Source of the DNA: Phallusia fumigata
Lineage: Eukaryota; Chordata; Ascidiacea; Phlebobranchia; Ascidiidae
DNA length: 24,132 bases
Reading direction: 5' to 3'
Assembly (NCBI GenBank): GCA_008931825.1
Contig: QXVZ01026854.1
Span: 1-24,132, forward strand
Positions 10,701 to 19,839 of the stretch are shown in pieces. A model generated the notes under the pieces. The model saw only the letters and a list, made by a program, of their open reading frames with translations. It made no database searches and had not been told where the DNA came from. The position numbers and the translations under genes were made by a program. The first letter of the stretch is position 1. Every line of letters begins with the position of its first letter.

Positions 10701-11757
10701 TCCAAGTATTGCTGATGGAAGTTTCACACCATCAACCGGTCCCTACACACCAACAAGCAATGAAGTTGTTACATATACTTGTCCTTCAACACATACCCTT
10801 GAGGGTTCCAACATAATTACATGTCAAGCAGATGGATCGTGGACAGCTGGACCAGTTTGCATTTTAATAGGTATGGATATGACAAACTCTGTGATGTGTT
10901 AGCAGCAGAGTGTTGCAAGATATAACATCCAAATTTATTTTAAAACAACTTGTGCATGTTACAAAATAAATAGGTCTAACTTCCAAGGTTGTGACACTCC
11001 CACTTACTGTTAGAGCAACTTGGTGTGCCAAAAAAACTTGTATAACTTCAAATTTTTGCCTGAATTAACCCGCGTTTTAATCAATTTCAAATCTTAGTTT
11101 TATTTCGTTAGAGTGTGGTGATCCTCCCAGTATTGCTGATGGAAGTTTTACCCCATCCCCTCCTACCTTAGTAAATCAATTAGTTACATATACTTGTGCT
11201 TCTACACATACACTTGAGGGTCCCAACCCAATTACATGTCAAGAAGATGGATGCTGGACTGCAACTCCAGTTTGTGTTTTAATAGGTATGCCTGTAATAA
11301 ACTTACTATTGTTAATGTATAATTTATTAGAGTCAACTTTTGATTTAATCAATTTGCCATACTTCGCAAATTTTAAATTTATGAATCCACCTTTTCTTAA
11401 CGGATAAGTTATCTTGACCAATTTTGTTTTTACTGAATTTGCTTTGATGTATAAATGTAAACAGCAAATATGAAAAAAATTGTTGTCAGAACAAAAACAT
11501 TTTAGTCAAGAATTTTGTCTTAACCTCTTTGCTTTTTTCGTACTTCTTGTCTATAATTTACTTTGTAGTATGCCCGCCGCCTCCATATATACCATACGCA
11601 ACTTACTTTCCACAACCATCTCCTGATCCATACACTCCAACCACCAACAACATTGTTACATACATATGTCATAGTACCCATCAACATGTGGGGCCCACTA
11701 CAATTACATGTCTACCAGATGGAACATGGACATCTGGTCCATTTTGTATTTCGACAG
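7712..11757 (+). CDS. CCP gene A: secreted multi-CCP (sushi) domain protein, six CCPs
   Basis: Seen: exons 7712-7778, 8201-8371, 9254-9433, 9854-10036, 10688-10870, 11112-11285 and 11569-11757, all joined in phase 1. The protein is a signal peptide (residues 1-22) and CCP1 to CCP6 (about 23-79, 80-139, 140-200, 201-261, 262-319, 320-382). Each CCP has the four-Cys pattern with Pro after the first Cys, Gly/Tyr before the second and mostly a Trp between the third and fourth. No transmembrane exon is seen. Known: CCP modules bind C3 fragments or other partners in complement regulators and adhesion proteins. Inference: an extracellular recognition or complement-control protein. It is paralogous to genes B and C. 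The start ATG is shared in position and context (GTGAAG-ATG) with gene B. The 3' end is uncertain: a possible last exon lies at 11982-12022, and a contig gap follows at 12156. Confidence 0.82.
8201..8371 (+). CDS. Gene A exon 2: CCP1
   Basis: The acceptor TATTTTGCAG and the weak donor GTTAGT bound 171 nt. The domain opens DCPPPPKVKNGDY, holds SCSSGFSLYGKKK and closes NGQWPATPVC: four Cys and the Trp, a complete CCP. Its closest relatives are CCP1 of genes B and C. Confidence 0.87.
8581..8633. repeat. Inverted repeat in gene A intron 2
   Basis: TGATGGTTG at 8581-8589 and its perfect complement CAACCATCA at 8625-8633 flank 35 bases. The same TGGTTG/CAACCA motif forms a 7-bp palindrome near 8889-8903. 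No product is implied. Confidence 0.4.
9254..9433 (+). CDS. Gene A exon 3: CCP2 with extra Cys
   Basis: The acceptor TTGCACAG and donor GTAAAA bound 180 nt. It opens EKVCPQPP, has GPYYPGDEVSYMC in the middle and ends SWSEAPCCVE. The C-C doublet gives five cysteines, one more than a CCP needs, and is conserved in genes B and C. Confidence 0.87.
9641..9760 (+). pseudogene. Decayed CCP exon relic 1 in gene A intron
   Basis: The bases still translate to fragments of the CCP3/CCP6 pattern (PTTNNIVTYNC) but lack an opening Cys-Pro and a closing Trp/Cys, and run into intron. The same relic with the same decay recurs at about 10502-10620, so it was carried along by the tandem duplication of CCP3. 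Confidence 0.65.
9672..10036 (+). repeat. Intragenic tandem duplication unit, copy 1 (relic, intron, CCP3)
   Basis: Relic 1, the intron and CCP3 match 10502-10870 (relic 2, intron, CCP4) through intron and exon alike, with a start-to-start distance of about 834 bp for the CCP exons. A third, shorter match covers about 11030-11285 (intron end and CCP5). Confidence 0.75.
9854..10036 (+). CDS. Gene A exon 4: CCP3
   Basis: The acceptor TTCTTTAG and donor GTATGC bound 183 nt, opening ECGDPPSITDGSF and closing DGSWTATPVC. A canonical four-Cys CCP. It is a recent tandem sister of exons 5 and 6. Confidence 0.87.
10391..10620 (+). pseudogene. Decayed CCP exon relic 2 in gene A intron
   Basis: It begins EKCGDVPTVAGGY in one frame, is interrupted by an insertion containing a duplicated ATATTTGATACTG motif, resumes ADESFTPAT, then shifts frame to GPYTPTTNNIVTYNC. 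The order of pieces is that of a CCP exon, but frameshifts and the missing end make it non-functional. Confidence 0.7.
10502..10870 (+). repeat. Intragenic tandem duplication unit, copy 2 (relic, intron, CCP4)
   Basis: Partner of 9672-10036. The identity extends across non-coding bases, so it reflects recent copying rather than selection on the protein. Confidence 0.75.
10688..10870 (+). CDS. Gene A exon 5: CCP4
   Basis: 183 nt, opening ECGDPPSIADGSF, with GPYTPTSNEVVTYTC and DGSWTAGPVC. Its upstream intron matches that of CCP3, while its downstream intron start (GTATGGATATGACAAACTCT) matches that after CCP3 of gene B, so exon copying has occurred within and between genes. Confidence 0.87.
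11112..11285 (+). CDS. Gene A exon 6: CCP5 (shortened, Ser-to-Cys)
   Basis: 174 nt, three codons shorter than CCP3 and CCP4 in the GPYTP region. The usual DGSW reads DGCW, giving an odd number of cysteines. The flanking introns match those of CCP3. The frame is intact. Confidence 0.82.
11569..11757 (+). CDS. Gene A exon 7: CCP6
   Basis: The acceptor CTTTGTAG and donor GTATGC bound 189 nt. It opens VCPPPPYIPYATYF, with PYTPTTNNIVTYIC and DGTWTSGPFC. It is more divergent than CCP3 to CCP5, resembles them after the second Cys, and has four cysteines. Confidence 0.82.
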
Positions 11758-11981
11758 GTATGCATACGACAAACTCTAATACATAGCAAGGGTGGACATC
11801 ACATGGTAAACAATTCCAACATTTATATGTGTGTCACAGATATATCTAAAACCAATTAAGTGTGACTTGGGATGTTTCCACACAATAACTTTTTATTACT
11901 GATTTAAATCAATTGTAGACAATATTGTGAAGACTTGCTGATAAGGTATTACACATGCTGGCTATTTGTTTTCTGTTGCAG

Positions 11982-12022
11982 ATTGTACAATAAAAAAGAA
12001 TACTGTTCTAACTATATTGTGA
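11982..12022 (+). CDS. Possible short terminal exon of gene A
   Basis: A good acceptor (TTTCTGTTGCAG) is followed in the right phase by codons for DCTIKKNTVLTIL and a TGA, which would end gene A as a 395-residue protein after CCP6. The stretch contains AATAAA, and the start D-C is like that of CCP1. It could equally be chance, with further exons lost in the gap at 12156. Confidence 0.3.
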
Positions 12023-13208
12023 CCAAAATTGAAATGAGAATATATTTTGATGGTTTTGACAATATTTTGCCACTGAAAGTGACTGGAATATGAAATAATT
12101 TGTTTTCATTTAACTATGTTTCTGCTAAAAAATTTTTCACAAAATCTAGGGTGTTNAACAGAAGACCTTTAAACAAGTTTTTATAAAACGCTTTGTATGT
12201 GACAGGCGTGAAATGGCAAACTTGCCTATGGATCCAATACAACGCTATGCGCTATTCGCTGCTGGTTACCAAATGCTTTCTAATTATTTTTCAGTTCCCT
12301 GATGACATCGTATAAAGTGCTGACCTGATTTCATTAGTTCCAAAGATCTAATGGGAAGGTAATTGAGTTTTCCACGCTTTTGTACGGTATAGTTTGCTCA
12401 ATTTCGACTGACTGCACTCAACAATTGATTGGTTTTGTCGCGTTGTTTGATTCTTTCTTGTTCTATACTTACGATAAAAGTGATTACCACCACCAGTGTA
12501 TGTTATTCTAGATCTGAAAAATATATGTTTCGTTATCTCTTGAATGTGATTATTTTTAACATACCCTGCCATGCATGATTGCTGGGTCAATTTCCGCTTA
12601 CATCGTCAAATCAAAACTTTGTCACATTCTATGACGTATAGTTATGATGTCACTGAGAAAAAATACCAATCGATTAGGTTCGTGACAAATATTTCATTGA
12701 ATTGCGTCGATAGTTGTTAACCCTGTGCTTTTAAAGCTAAATCTGTAACTTGATTTGCTGTAATAACAGTATGTAGTTTCGTAGTGTTGTATTTGATAAA
12801 GGATGTCGATCAAATTTAATGTTTTGCGATTTTGTATATTTCTGTTTAAACAAGACAATGAGCGTCTATAGATAAAGTGCATACCCCTTTCCTTCCATGC
12901 GTGAAGATTTAGCCGTTGAGTCTTAATGTTAAAATAGATTTGATTAAAAAAAATCGTTTTTTTACATATGGTACCGTCTAGCTGTCGCTGGTAGACTCCA
13001 AAAATGACTAACAATTACATTTTATTCTTCTGAAATCGAAACAATATAAATATTAAACATTTGGGGAAATTGCTGAAATCTGATTCTTCAACTTTTTGTT
13101 CACTTAGCAACAATCTTAACAGCTATCCACACAGGCGGACAGTTTGGATGTTGAAAAGTTATCGGAAGTGGGCGCTCTATTCTCCAAAAAGAGCCACTGA
13201 GTGTACAT
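12023..13208. other. Gene A 3' flank and contig joint, no recognised gene
   Basis: Bases about 12030-12150 match the intron after CCP3 (about 10115-10245: GACAATATTTTGCCACTGAAA), so gene A exon/intron copies extended to here. The N at 12156 has no duplicated flank, unlike the other four. Beyond it there are only short unsupported frames (for example 12348-12590 and 12694-13014 on the minus strand). Further CCP exons may be missing. Confidence 0.5.
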
Positions 13209-13361
13209 GTAAGCAGGCCTGGGCGAGCACTTGGTCGAATGGTCCAAGGCGCTCCACCAATATACAGAAATAAAAAAACTGATCAGGATTTGTTCTCGGG
13301 ATCGTCCTGGGTTCGACCCCGTAAAAAAGATAAAAAAATTAAAAAAAAACAAGTAAGCAGG
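13209..13361 (+). mobile_element. tRNA-derived SINE with 9-bp target-site duplication
   Basis: An A-box-like TGGTCGAATGG (13232-13242, followed by TCCAAGGCGCT as in Leu/Ser tRNAs) and a B-box GGTTCGACCCC (13310-13320) are followed by an A-rich tail (13322-13352). The body, 13218-13352, is flanked by the perfect direct repeat GTAAGCAGG at 13209-13217 and 13353-13361. Pol III internal promoter, tail and target duplication together are the hallmarks of a SINE copied by LINE machinery. It has no anticodon-stem geometry of a working tRNA. Confidence 0.8.
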
Positions 13362-13413
13362 TCTTTCCTAGATTGTAACGATTAGTCTATCAAACGCAGA
13401 ACATGAAGATGTG

Positions 13414-13753
13414 GTTGTAAGCAGCGATGAAAGTAGAAAAAAATTGTTACCGGAACGATCCGCTTTTTTGTCAATATAATCCTGAATTACCTATCATACG
13501 CAAAGGGGTACCTATTACGTTACACCAACAAAAACAACAACTGCAAGCAACGAAACTATGAAAACAATAATAAGACAAAATGTTTTTGCATACTATCGAG
13601 AGTTTTTAGGATTATCATGAAATTTTATGATGGTTTATGAAATAGTCGATACCTGCGACACCTTTGCGTGAATGCACTTAGCAGTATGTTGTATCGACAA
13701 TAAAATGTTTTTCCGGTACGGCGTTCCGGCTTACTTTCACCACTGGTTGTAAA
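13414..13753. mobile_element. hAT-like MITE with 8-bp target-site duplication
   Basis: The terminal inverted repeats are CAGCGATGAAAGTA (13422-13435) and the complement of 13732-13745, CAGTGGTGAAAGTA (12 of 14 bases agree). CCGGAACG recurs just inside both ends. The 8-base flanks GTTGTAAG and GTTGTAAA (13414-13421, 13746-13753) agree at 7 of 8. Eight-base targets and CAG-type ends are typical of hAT. The 324-bp interior has no transposase, so it is non-autonomous. Confidence 0.75.
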
Positions 13754-15459
13754 CTGTTAAATGAGAATAGTGTTCGGGCAAAACGTTTTGCTTCTTCGAG
13801 TAAGTTGATGACCTAATTCCTGTTGGACGAGTTACAACAAACATTGATGTTTCTTGCCTGTAATTTGGATTGGTAAAAAACATACATACGTATTTGCACC
13901 AATCACAACTCTTCTATTGCTTTCGAACCTTTATATGTCACCACACAGAACGCATACCTTCGCTATACACTAAACTTCCCAACTTTGTGATCCAAACAAT
14001 ACACGCCACCGCTCGTGTTTTTTTAATTCAACAACTCTCGGTACTTTGGTTTCGCGGGGTTAAAAGTATAGACGCTCCCAAATACGAATCCTGATCAGTT
14101 TTTTGTGCCTTGTCTTCGACCTTTGGGCCAAAAATCTTCCAAAATTTTGCTATTTTTGAAAAAAGCTTTATTACACAAATTGCATCACCATTACATAAAT
14201 CCCATCCTGGTTTGTGGCTTCCTTGTTACAGATACTGTCTGTTTGTGTGAAAAAAGTTTACGCATTCACGATACCGTTGCAGGTGAGACCAAATCGTGAG
14301 CTCTCCTTACCCTTTTCCTGTCAATGTCAATGTTCTTTTTACCGTTATACTGTAGGTAGGCATTTGTTTGTGTTACATGTAGTTCACTTTGCACCATTAG
14401 TAAACCCAAAAAACACTGCACACATTGACGAAGAGCCCCCGCTTACTTAAGTCAAAACCGGGTGTGCACTTCAAACATGTTTGTTTATTGTATTTATTAG
14501 ACAGAAAGACCAACAAAAGTACAATACATTTGAATTCTCTATCAAACCAAAACTACAGCATTGCTTCCCAACCTATTTTTACTGACGTCGCGTATTTAAA
14601 CTTTCAAAGTTTGACAGAACATATGCTATTAAGTCATTGCATATTGTTGTCGTATCAATCCGGGATACGGTTTAAACGGAAAGTCATGTAATTAATGCGT
14701 TTAAATTTTTTAGGTTATGGAACCATTACAATTCGTCCATGCATATGGCTATAGCGCAATAAAAACGACACAAGAGTATAACGTGGCGTAAAATCGATCA
14801 GCTGGTTTGAACAGAAATCATCCTTGACAGGATATGTTAAAATTGTGACGTTCAAGAATCAAGAGAACTACATTCGCTAATGGTAGTAGTCACAAAACTT
14901 TGGCAAGTATATGACAAGAAAGCAATGAATATTATGGCCGTTGAAGCGAATTGTGTGATGTTAGGAGCCGAAACTTACAGCAAACAACAAACAAATTGAA
15001 ATTTCTAGATTCAGAAATTGAAAAAATTTTTTTCAAATTTTCACTGAATTTCCAATCAAAACTTTAACTATATATCATTGAAACCAGACCATTAGCTCAC
15101 ACGACTTTATCCGTGACCTGAAAGACAATTGGAACGCATTTAAAGTAATGAACAGCAAATAGTGCACTGGAAAGTTTGCTATTAGCAAAACTCGTGATTT
15201 TGTACACATCTGAAGCGTTTTTTTCGAAACAGTTGAAGATGTTTTGTTAACCTTTACGCCAAAAAGATGTTTTGTCACGAGTTTTGATTAGCCTTGAAAA
15301 CTGTTCTGGACAATTCTGTGAGTTATAATGCGAAAAGATTGATTATGTACAGCATTTATGTTGAGTCTCAACAAAAACTTGTTTCTTCCACCGTAACCTT
15401 GTTTGCATGTATTTTCGATTGTAGGGTGTTTTCCTGAATGGTTGCGGTGTGCCTGCTTT
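13754..15459. other. Intergenic stretch without a recognised gene
   Basis: Overlapping short frames on the plus strand (13870-14094, 14105-14299, 14214-14450, 14425-14691) have low-complexity composition, no known motif and no paralogue in the window. The part next to 15459 would hold the 3' UTR of gene C on the minus strand. No clear AATAAA for it was seen. Confidence 0.45.
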
Positions 15460-15653
15460 TCAAATGTTTTCATTACAAACATTTGGAAAGATGTTTGACC
15501 AAAGGCCTTCGGGTCCACATGTATTCGTTGCTGCTTGACCGGGTAAGATTCCAAAGTCACACTCGTAGGAGATCGTTTCGCCAATGAAGTAAGTCAATTT
15601 TTGGTCGCTACTTTGAACGACGCCGTATAAGACAGATGGGGGCGGGGGGCAAA
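15460..15653 (-). CDS. Gene C exon 5: CCP4 and stop
   Basis: The acceptor ATTTTGCAG opens VCPPPPSVLYGVV. The domain has GETISYECDFG and GLWSNIFPNVC, then NENI and TGA at 15462-15460. The domain is complete just before the stop, which supports it as the natural last exon. Confidence 0.8.
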
Positions 15654-17744
15654 CTGCAAAATTAATCAAGAAAATCATTTTTATTTCAGAACATTCGGGT
15701 CGGATAACAGTAGGACTGAACAATAACTATTTACGAACCATGTGTGGAAAACTCAGTAACACCTTGGTTCGATGCTGATATCAAAACTACAACAAGCATC
15801 ACCGCTTCGTATGGGATAGAACTATATAGTGCTATTTGCAAACATTTCTAATCGCAAAACAAAAAATACAACGTCTGGGTGAAAGTTGGCACAAAAACAT
15901 GTGAGGCGGTATAAGTGTGGACAAACTGCACACCACAAAGTCTTGAAGTTTTAGATGATGCAAACACGTTTGGTTTCAGTTGCACATCACAAATGGCTAA
16001 CACCGGAAATGTTTATTGTCTAGGTTTAAGTAAAAGCTTCACGCGGCCTGTAGGGCGTGCGTTGCGAAAGGTCATATAGCTTGACAGCAATAAAATAACC
16101 AAGTATCGTCAACTTCAAAATGTACACAGCGTTGTGCAGAGTTTCACTCATGACTTGTGAAACTCTCAGATTGTTATTTAATTTTTAACCTAATTTCGAC
16201 AAAATTTGCTACACCAGACGTTGTTAGAAACCACGCTTAAACGCGAGTTTGTTTTGTATCTATGGGGTTTTCAGACAGTTGCACCTACACCCACCTGTTG
16301 CTGTACAAGATGGCAATTGTGCGCCCATCATTGACCATCCGCTGTCGTCCTGGCAGACATTCGTAACAGAGTTGGCTGCCGTGATCTCAATACCGTTACA
16401 ACATTCGTAAGTCACTGTGTCTCCTGGCGAATAGGAATCTTGAATCGGTGTGAAGGTACCCAACGGGATAGACGGCGGTGTACCACACTCTGTGAAACAC
16501 AGGTAAGTTGTGGTTGTGTGGTAAAAATATGGTAGCAATACAGATAGACGATTACGAGGTGAAATTAATTAGCTGGGAAACACTAGGGAGAAGCGCTCAT
16601 TCACAAAGTGGAAACGAATAAAAACCTTTAATTTTTAACAAAAAACGAGGTGCTATATTGTAACAGCTGTTTACACAACATAAAATATGCAAAGGTTTTC
16701 AGTCTTGTAAGTCGGTAAATGCCTTTTCACCTTTTTCCACACAGCAAGGTATTGCTGTCATGCAGAGAGTGTCCAAGCAAGTTGAAACTGACGATCCAAT
16801 CAGAGTAAACCCGAAATCACAATTAAAACGAACCGTCTCACCGACAGAATACGGACCAGGATGTGAAACACGCCCGTTACTAAATTCGGGTAGTTTGGGG
16901 CAAACGTTTTCTATGCAACACAAAATAAAGCGTAATCGACTGCATCAATACAAACAATTAGTTTTATGGTTTGTTAAATAGGCTTGGTGATTGATAAATT
17001 TGATTTATGAGTCACAATCGAAGAAACCTGTTGGAGCAAGGCAAACAGGAGTTGGCGGCCACCGTCCATTGCTTTTGCATTTGCGATACTTCTTGCCGTA
17101 TAAAGTAAAACCATCGGAACAGGAGTATTCAACAGACTCCCCTGTCGCGTAAGAACGGTGCACCGGCGCGAAATTCCCATTTTTTATTTTGGAAGGCCGC
17201 CGACAATCTGAAAAACCAAAACACTATTGCCAAACGGCATTTGTTTATTTAAACTAATAGGTTTACTTATGTGAAGACAAAACCCTTTTATCAAACTTTA
17301 TTTCACGTAACAATTAATGTCTATAAGTTGCCCAACGTGTACGTAATGACACGAGCGCAATCCCGGGGGAACGGAGAGTGCATGTAGGTTTCGGACGATC
17401 GCAAACTGTTTTAACGGCGTTTTAAGGCTCTCTTGACCGTAACCCATTATTTGTGACATTAATAATCTGCATTGTGACGTCATAACTTTGCGTCAATCGA
17501 TATGACGTCATTTAAATAAAAATACCCCCCCCCCCACAATTTCAATGGTTTCGCGCCCCTGCATAATGCCGATTTTCTTTGATTACCTTCTGTACCAACG
17601 GCTGGAAAATGAGTTGATGTTTGATGGACAGCCAAGTGATAAAAGTTAGGGACATAAAAGCACAACGTACTTACCTCCAAACGCAACGTCCAAGATCATG
17701 GTTGAAAATACTAAAAACAAGAAGATTGGAAGGAAGCCGGTCAT
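15460..17744 (-). CDS. CCP gene C: complete secreted four-CCP protein, 272 residues
   Basis: Seen: exons 17675-17744, 17028-17207, 16731-16910, 16295-16489 and 15460-15653 on the minus strand, all phase 1, giving 819 coding bases with an in-frame TGA. The protein is a signal peptide (1-23), CCP1 (24-83), CCP2 (84-143), CCP3 (144-208) and CCP4 (209-272, ending NVCNENI). It has no membrane segment. Paralogy with A and B is shown by the D-C opening with GxxLYGKK in CCP1, E-N-V-C-P and P-C-C-V-E in CCP2, and E-C-G-x-P-P-S-I in CCP3. It lies between A and B in opposite orientation and is more diverged from them than they are from each other. Inference: a secreted recognition or complement-binding protein. 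Odd: CCP2 lacks the conserved Trp, and CCP2 and CCP3 carry extra cysteines. Confidence 0.82.
16295..16489 (-). CDS. Gene C exon 4: CCP3
   Basis: The acceptor TTTCACAG and donor GTGGGT bound 195 nt. It opens ECGTPPSIPLGTFTP, has YSPGDTVTYECC and closes SGWSMMGAQLPSC. It is longer than the A and B counterparts in the last loop and has a C-C doublet at the second Cys. Confidence 0.82.
16731..16910 (-). CDS. Gene C exon 3: CCP2, Trp lost
   Basis: The acceptor GTTGCATAG and donor GTGAAA bound 180 nt. It opens ENVCPKLPEF, has GPYSVGETVRFNC and closes TLCMTAIPCCVEK. Where A and B read SLSWSEAPCC, this reads TLCMTAIPCC, so the core Trp is Met and a sixth Cys appears. Confidence 0.82.
17028..17207 (-). 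CDS. Gene C exon 2: CCP1
   Basis: The acceptor GTTTTTCAG and weak donor GTTTCT bound 180 nt. It opens DCRRPSKIKNGNF, holds YSCSDGFTLYGKK and closes NGRWPPTPVCLAPTG. Four Cys and the Trp are present. The donor is non-consensus but matches the GTT-type donors of CCP1 in genes A (GTTAGT) and B (GTTTGT). Confidence 0.83.
17675..17744 (-). CDS. Gene C exon 1: signal peptide
   Basis: 70 nt, ATG to the donor GTAAGT, encoding MTGFLPIFLFLVFSTMIL and then DVAFG, ending in phase 1 as in genes A and B. Upstream in-frame residues exist, but this Met directly precedes the hydrophobic core. Intron 1 (17208-17674) contains an 11-base C run at 17525-17535. Confidence 0.82.
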
Positions 17745-18219
17745 CTTTGGCTCAGCGGACACGAAAAACCGCTGACACAATATTAGGATGTTTTCAGGCT
17801 GCAGGCAAAGTTTTATATTTAGTTTTCCCGTTTCTAGGTAAAGTCTTTGGCTTTGAACCAAGTATAGTTAACTTGACATCTAACGTGGTTTGAGGCTCAG
17901 ATGACATCAGATTTGATGTAGAGTAAAAACAGAACAACAAAAAGATATAAACCAAAATCTAACCTATACTTGAACACATTATAATTAACCTACGCTATAG
18001 TTGCAGTTGTGCAAAGGCAGGCTGCGCAACTACAATCAAACACGTACTGATCATACATATAACCATACAAAGGTTCACATCCAAAATGAGCCGGATGCAG
18101 CGCAGCCTATTGTCTTGCAAAGCTGTTTGCTTTTATTTCATTTGCCCGGCGTAGGTAACATCCTGATAGTAACATAGGCTACATTCTTTTTGATGCGGGT
18201 TCACAAACTAACCTTGTAA
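17745..18219. other. Gene C 5' flank, no further gene recognised
   Basis: This should contain the promoter of gene C (reading left). No TATA or other motif could be assigned with confidence. Confidence 0.4.
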
Positions 18220-18330
18220 AGACGACTGTGACAAATCTCGAACCAGCTTCATCCACAAATCCAAGGGCATCGGGTTACAAAATTTCAAAAAGCATTTAAA
18301 CAGGACATTGTCACATCTCGAACAGAACTA
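18220..18330. repeat. Contig-overlap duplication 4, copy a (copy b 18332-18442)
   Basis: 111 bases are repeated exactly across the N at 18331 (offset 112). Confidence 0.85.
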
Positions 18331-18331
18331 N

Positions 18332-18442
18332 AGACGACTGTGACAAATCTCGAACCAGCTTCATCCACAAATCCAAGGGCATCGGGTTACAAAATTTCAA
18401 AAAGCATTTAAACAGGACATTGTCACATCTCGAACAGAACTA
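18332..18442. repeat. Contig-overlap duplication 4, copy b
   Basis: Identical to 18220-18330. Confidence 0.85.
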
Positions 18443-18496
18443 TTCGAGAATCCGTATCTAACGTTTAATGATTAAGCCATGCCTAAATCTATTTCA

Positions 18497-18996
18497 ACGT
18501 GTATGCAAAACACCGCTAAGGGGCGCACCACTCAGAATTTTACACCTTTATGATAATTGTTGGGGTATATTGCAGCGTTTGCTCTGCTGTATGCTCCTAC
18601 GTTTCCATTAAGGCGAAGATGAAAGAATGGAAGATGAAAAAACGCACGAGACTTGTGGATCAAACTTCTAATGCAGATATTCGCAACGGTCGTGACAAGC
18701 TGGAAAGATGAGTTGCAAGGAAAATAATTGTTTCTTTTCCTGTCGATTTCCATATGATCCGATAATGTGTGGTTAGTTATAGCCCCTCTGACTGGTTTCA
18801 GCAACACCTGGTCTTGACCTTCCATCGTGCCCCGCCACCTAACGCCTTTAACGGCGGTATCGCTGCAGTTCCATCTTATTTCACCAATTGTGCCTTTTAT
18901 TTTTTCGCATTACAGAACGTTTCAACGACACAGAGGTATTTTCGGTTTGGTTACGGTTTTAATGCAACCGTGCCATATTCGTTCCGCAAACGGTGA
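18497..18996 (+). pseudogene. GPCR relic: ECL2, TM5, ICL3, TM6 start and possible TM7 fragment
   Basis: From 18536 one frame reads EFYTFMIIVGVY then CSYVSIKAKMKEWKMKKRTR, aligning with the TM5 of the GPCR at the left of the window (DYTILIMVFGIF, LTCYFYAALFR). It then runs through a polar ICL3 (RDKLER), a stop at 18711-18713, and VARKIIVSF, a typical TM6 start. The same frame, after another stop, ends with FNATVPYSFRKR before 18996, like the end of TM7. An ECL2-like piece (STCMQNTAKGRTTQN) sits just upstream in another frame. Stops and a frameshift mean it is not a working gene. The TM5/ICL3 part is the convincing one. The TM7 part is tentative. Confidence 0.5.
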
Positions 18997-19839
18997 AGCT
19001 TGGGCATTGCGCAAATACATTGCAGGTCAGCAATGTGAAGTTTTCAAGAAACCCTATGGTTACATATGGAGTCGTTTGGCAGTGCGAAATTCATAACAGT
19101 ATTAACGATGTTGCCAGCACAGCCAGAGTGCATTTCGCCGTACCTGAAACAATACGGTAATTACAATCGGAGACGAATCAACATCCCGGAAAACGAAATC
19201 CTGTTTTGCACAGAACACAAACAGTGGCAAGCCACCTCTGTTTTACAATATCTATGAACAATACTCTACCGGAAAGCAACATCCTAACGGTGCAGGATTG
19301 CTTATGGTGTTTTATTATATCTCTCTCCAAACGCAATAACTCGAGTCTCCAATCTTCTCAAAAATACACTTACACTATTTCTTCTGTAATGGGTTGTGGT
19401 GATGTATAAGAATTACACCAACTTTGCAATAGTTAAAAATATATGGTATGCCGTCCCATTTTCCAACAGTTGTTCGCTCCATGTAGGCGTATACCTTTGT
19501 GAACAAGATTCGTGAAATAGGTATGTTGTATATGGCAAGTATCGACCAAACTTGACTAAAAATGCTCAGGACTTGTTGCGTTGCTCGGTACAAGCGCTGT
19601 CCATGTCGGGATTGCATTATAATCCTGATCAATTGAAACGGAATCGTCAACACCTGCGACGCTCTGCTATATCCGGCGAATAACGATAATGTTTATAGCC
19701 ACTGAAATTGCCTGAACGTTGTCTATGTATTTTGCGATGCAGTCTTGTCTTGTCAGCTCCAGCAGAACGAAGTGTGTGTGACTACAAAGGCAATTTCAGA
19801 AAACTATAAAAGGTTAGCCTAGTGTTGTCAAAGGAATCT

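Noticed and set aside
13218..13352. A functional tRNA gene
   Set aside because: A-box and B-box are present but the spacing, A-rich interior and tail, and the target duplication fit a SINE, and no anticodon arm could be drawn.
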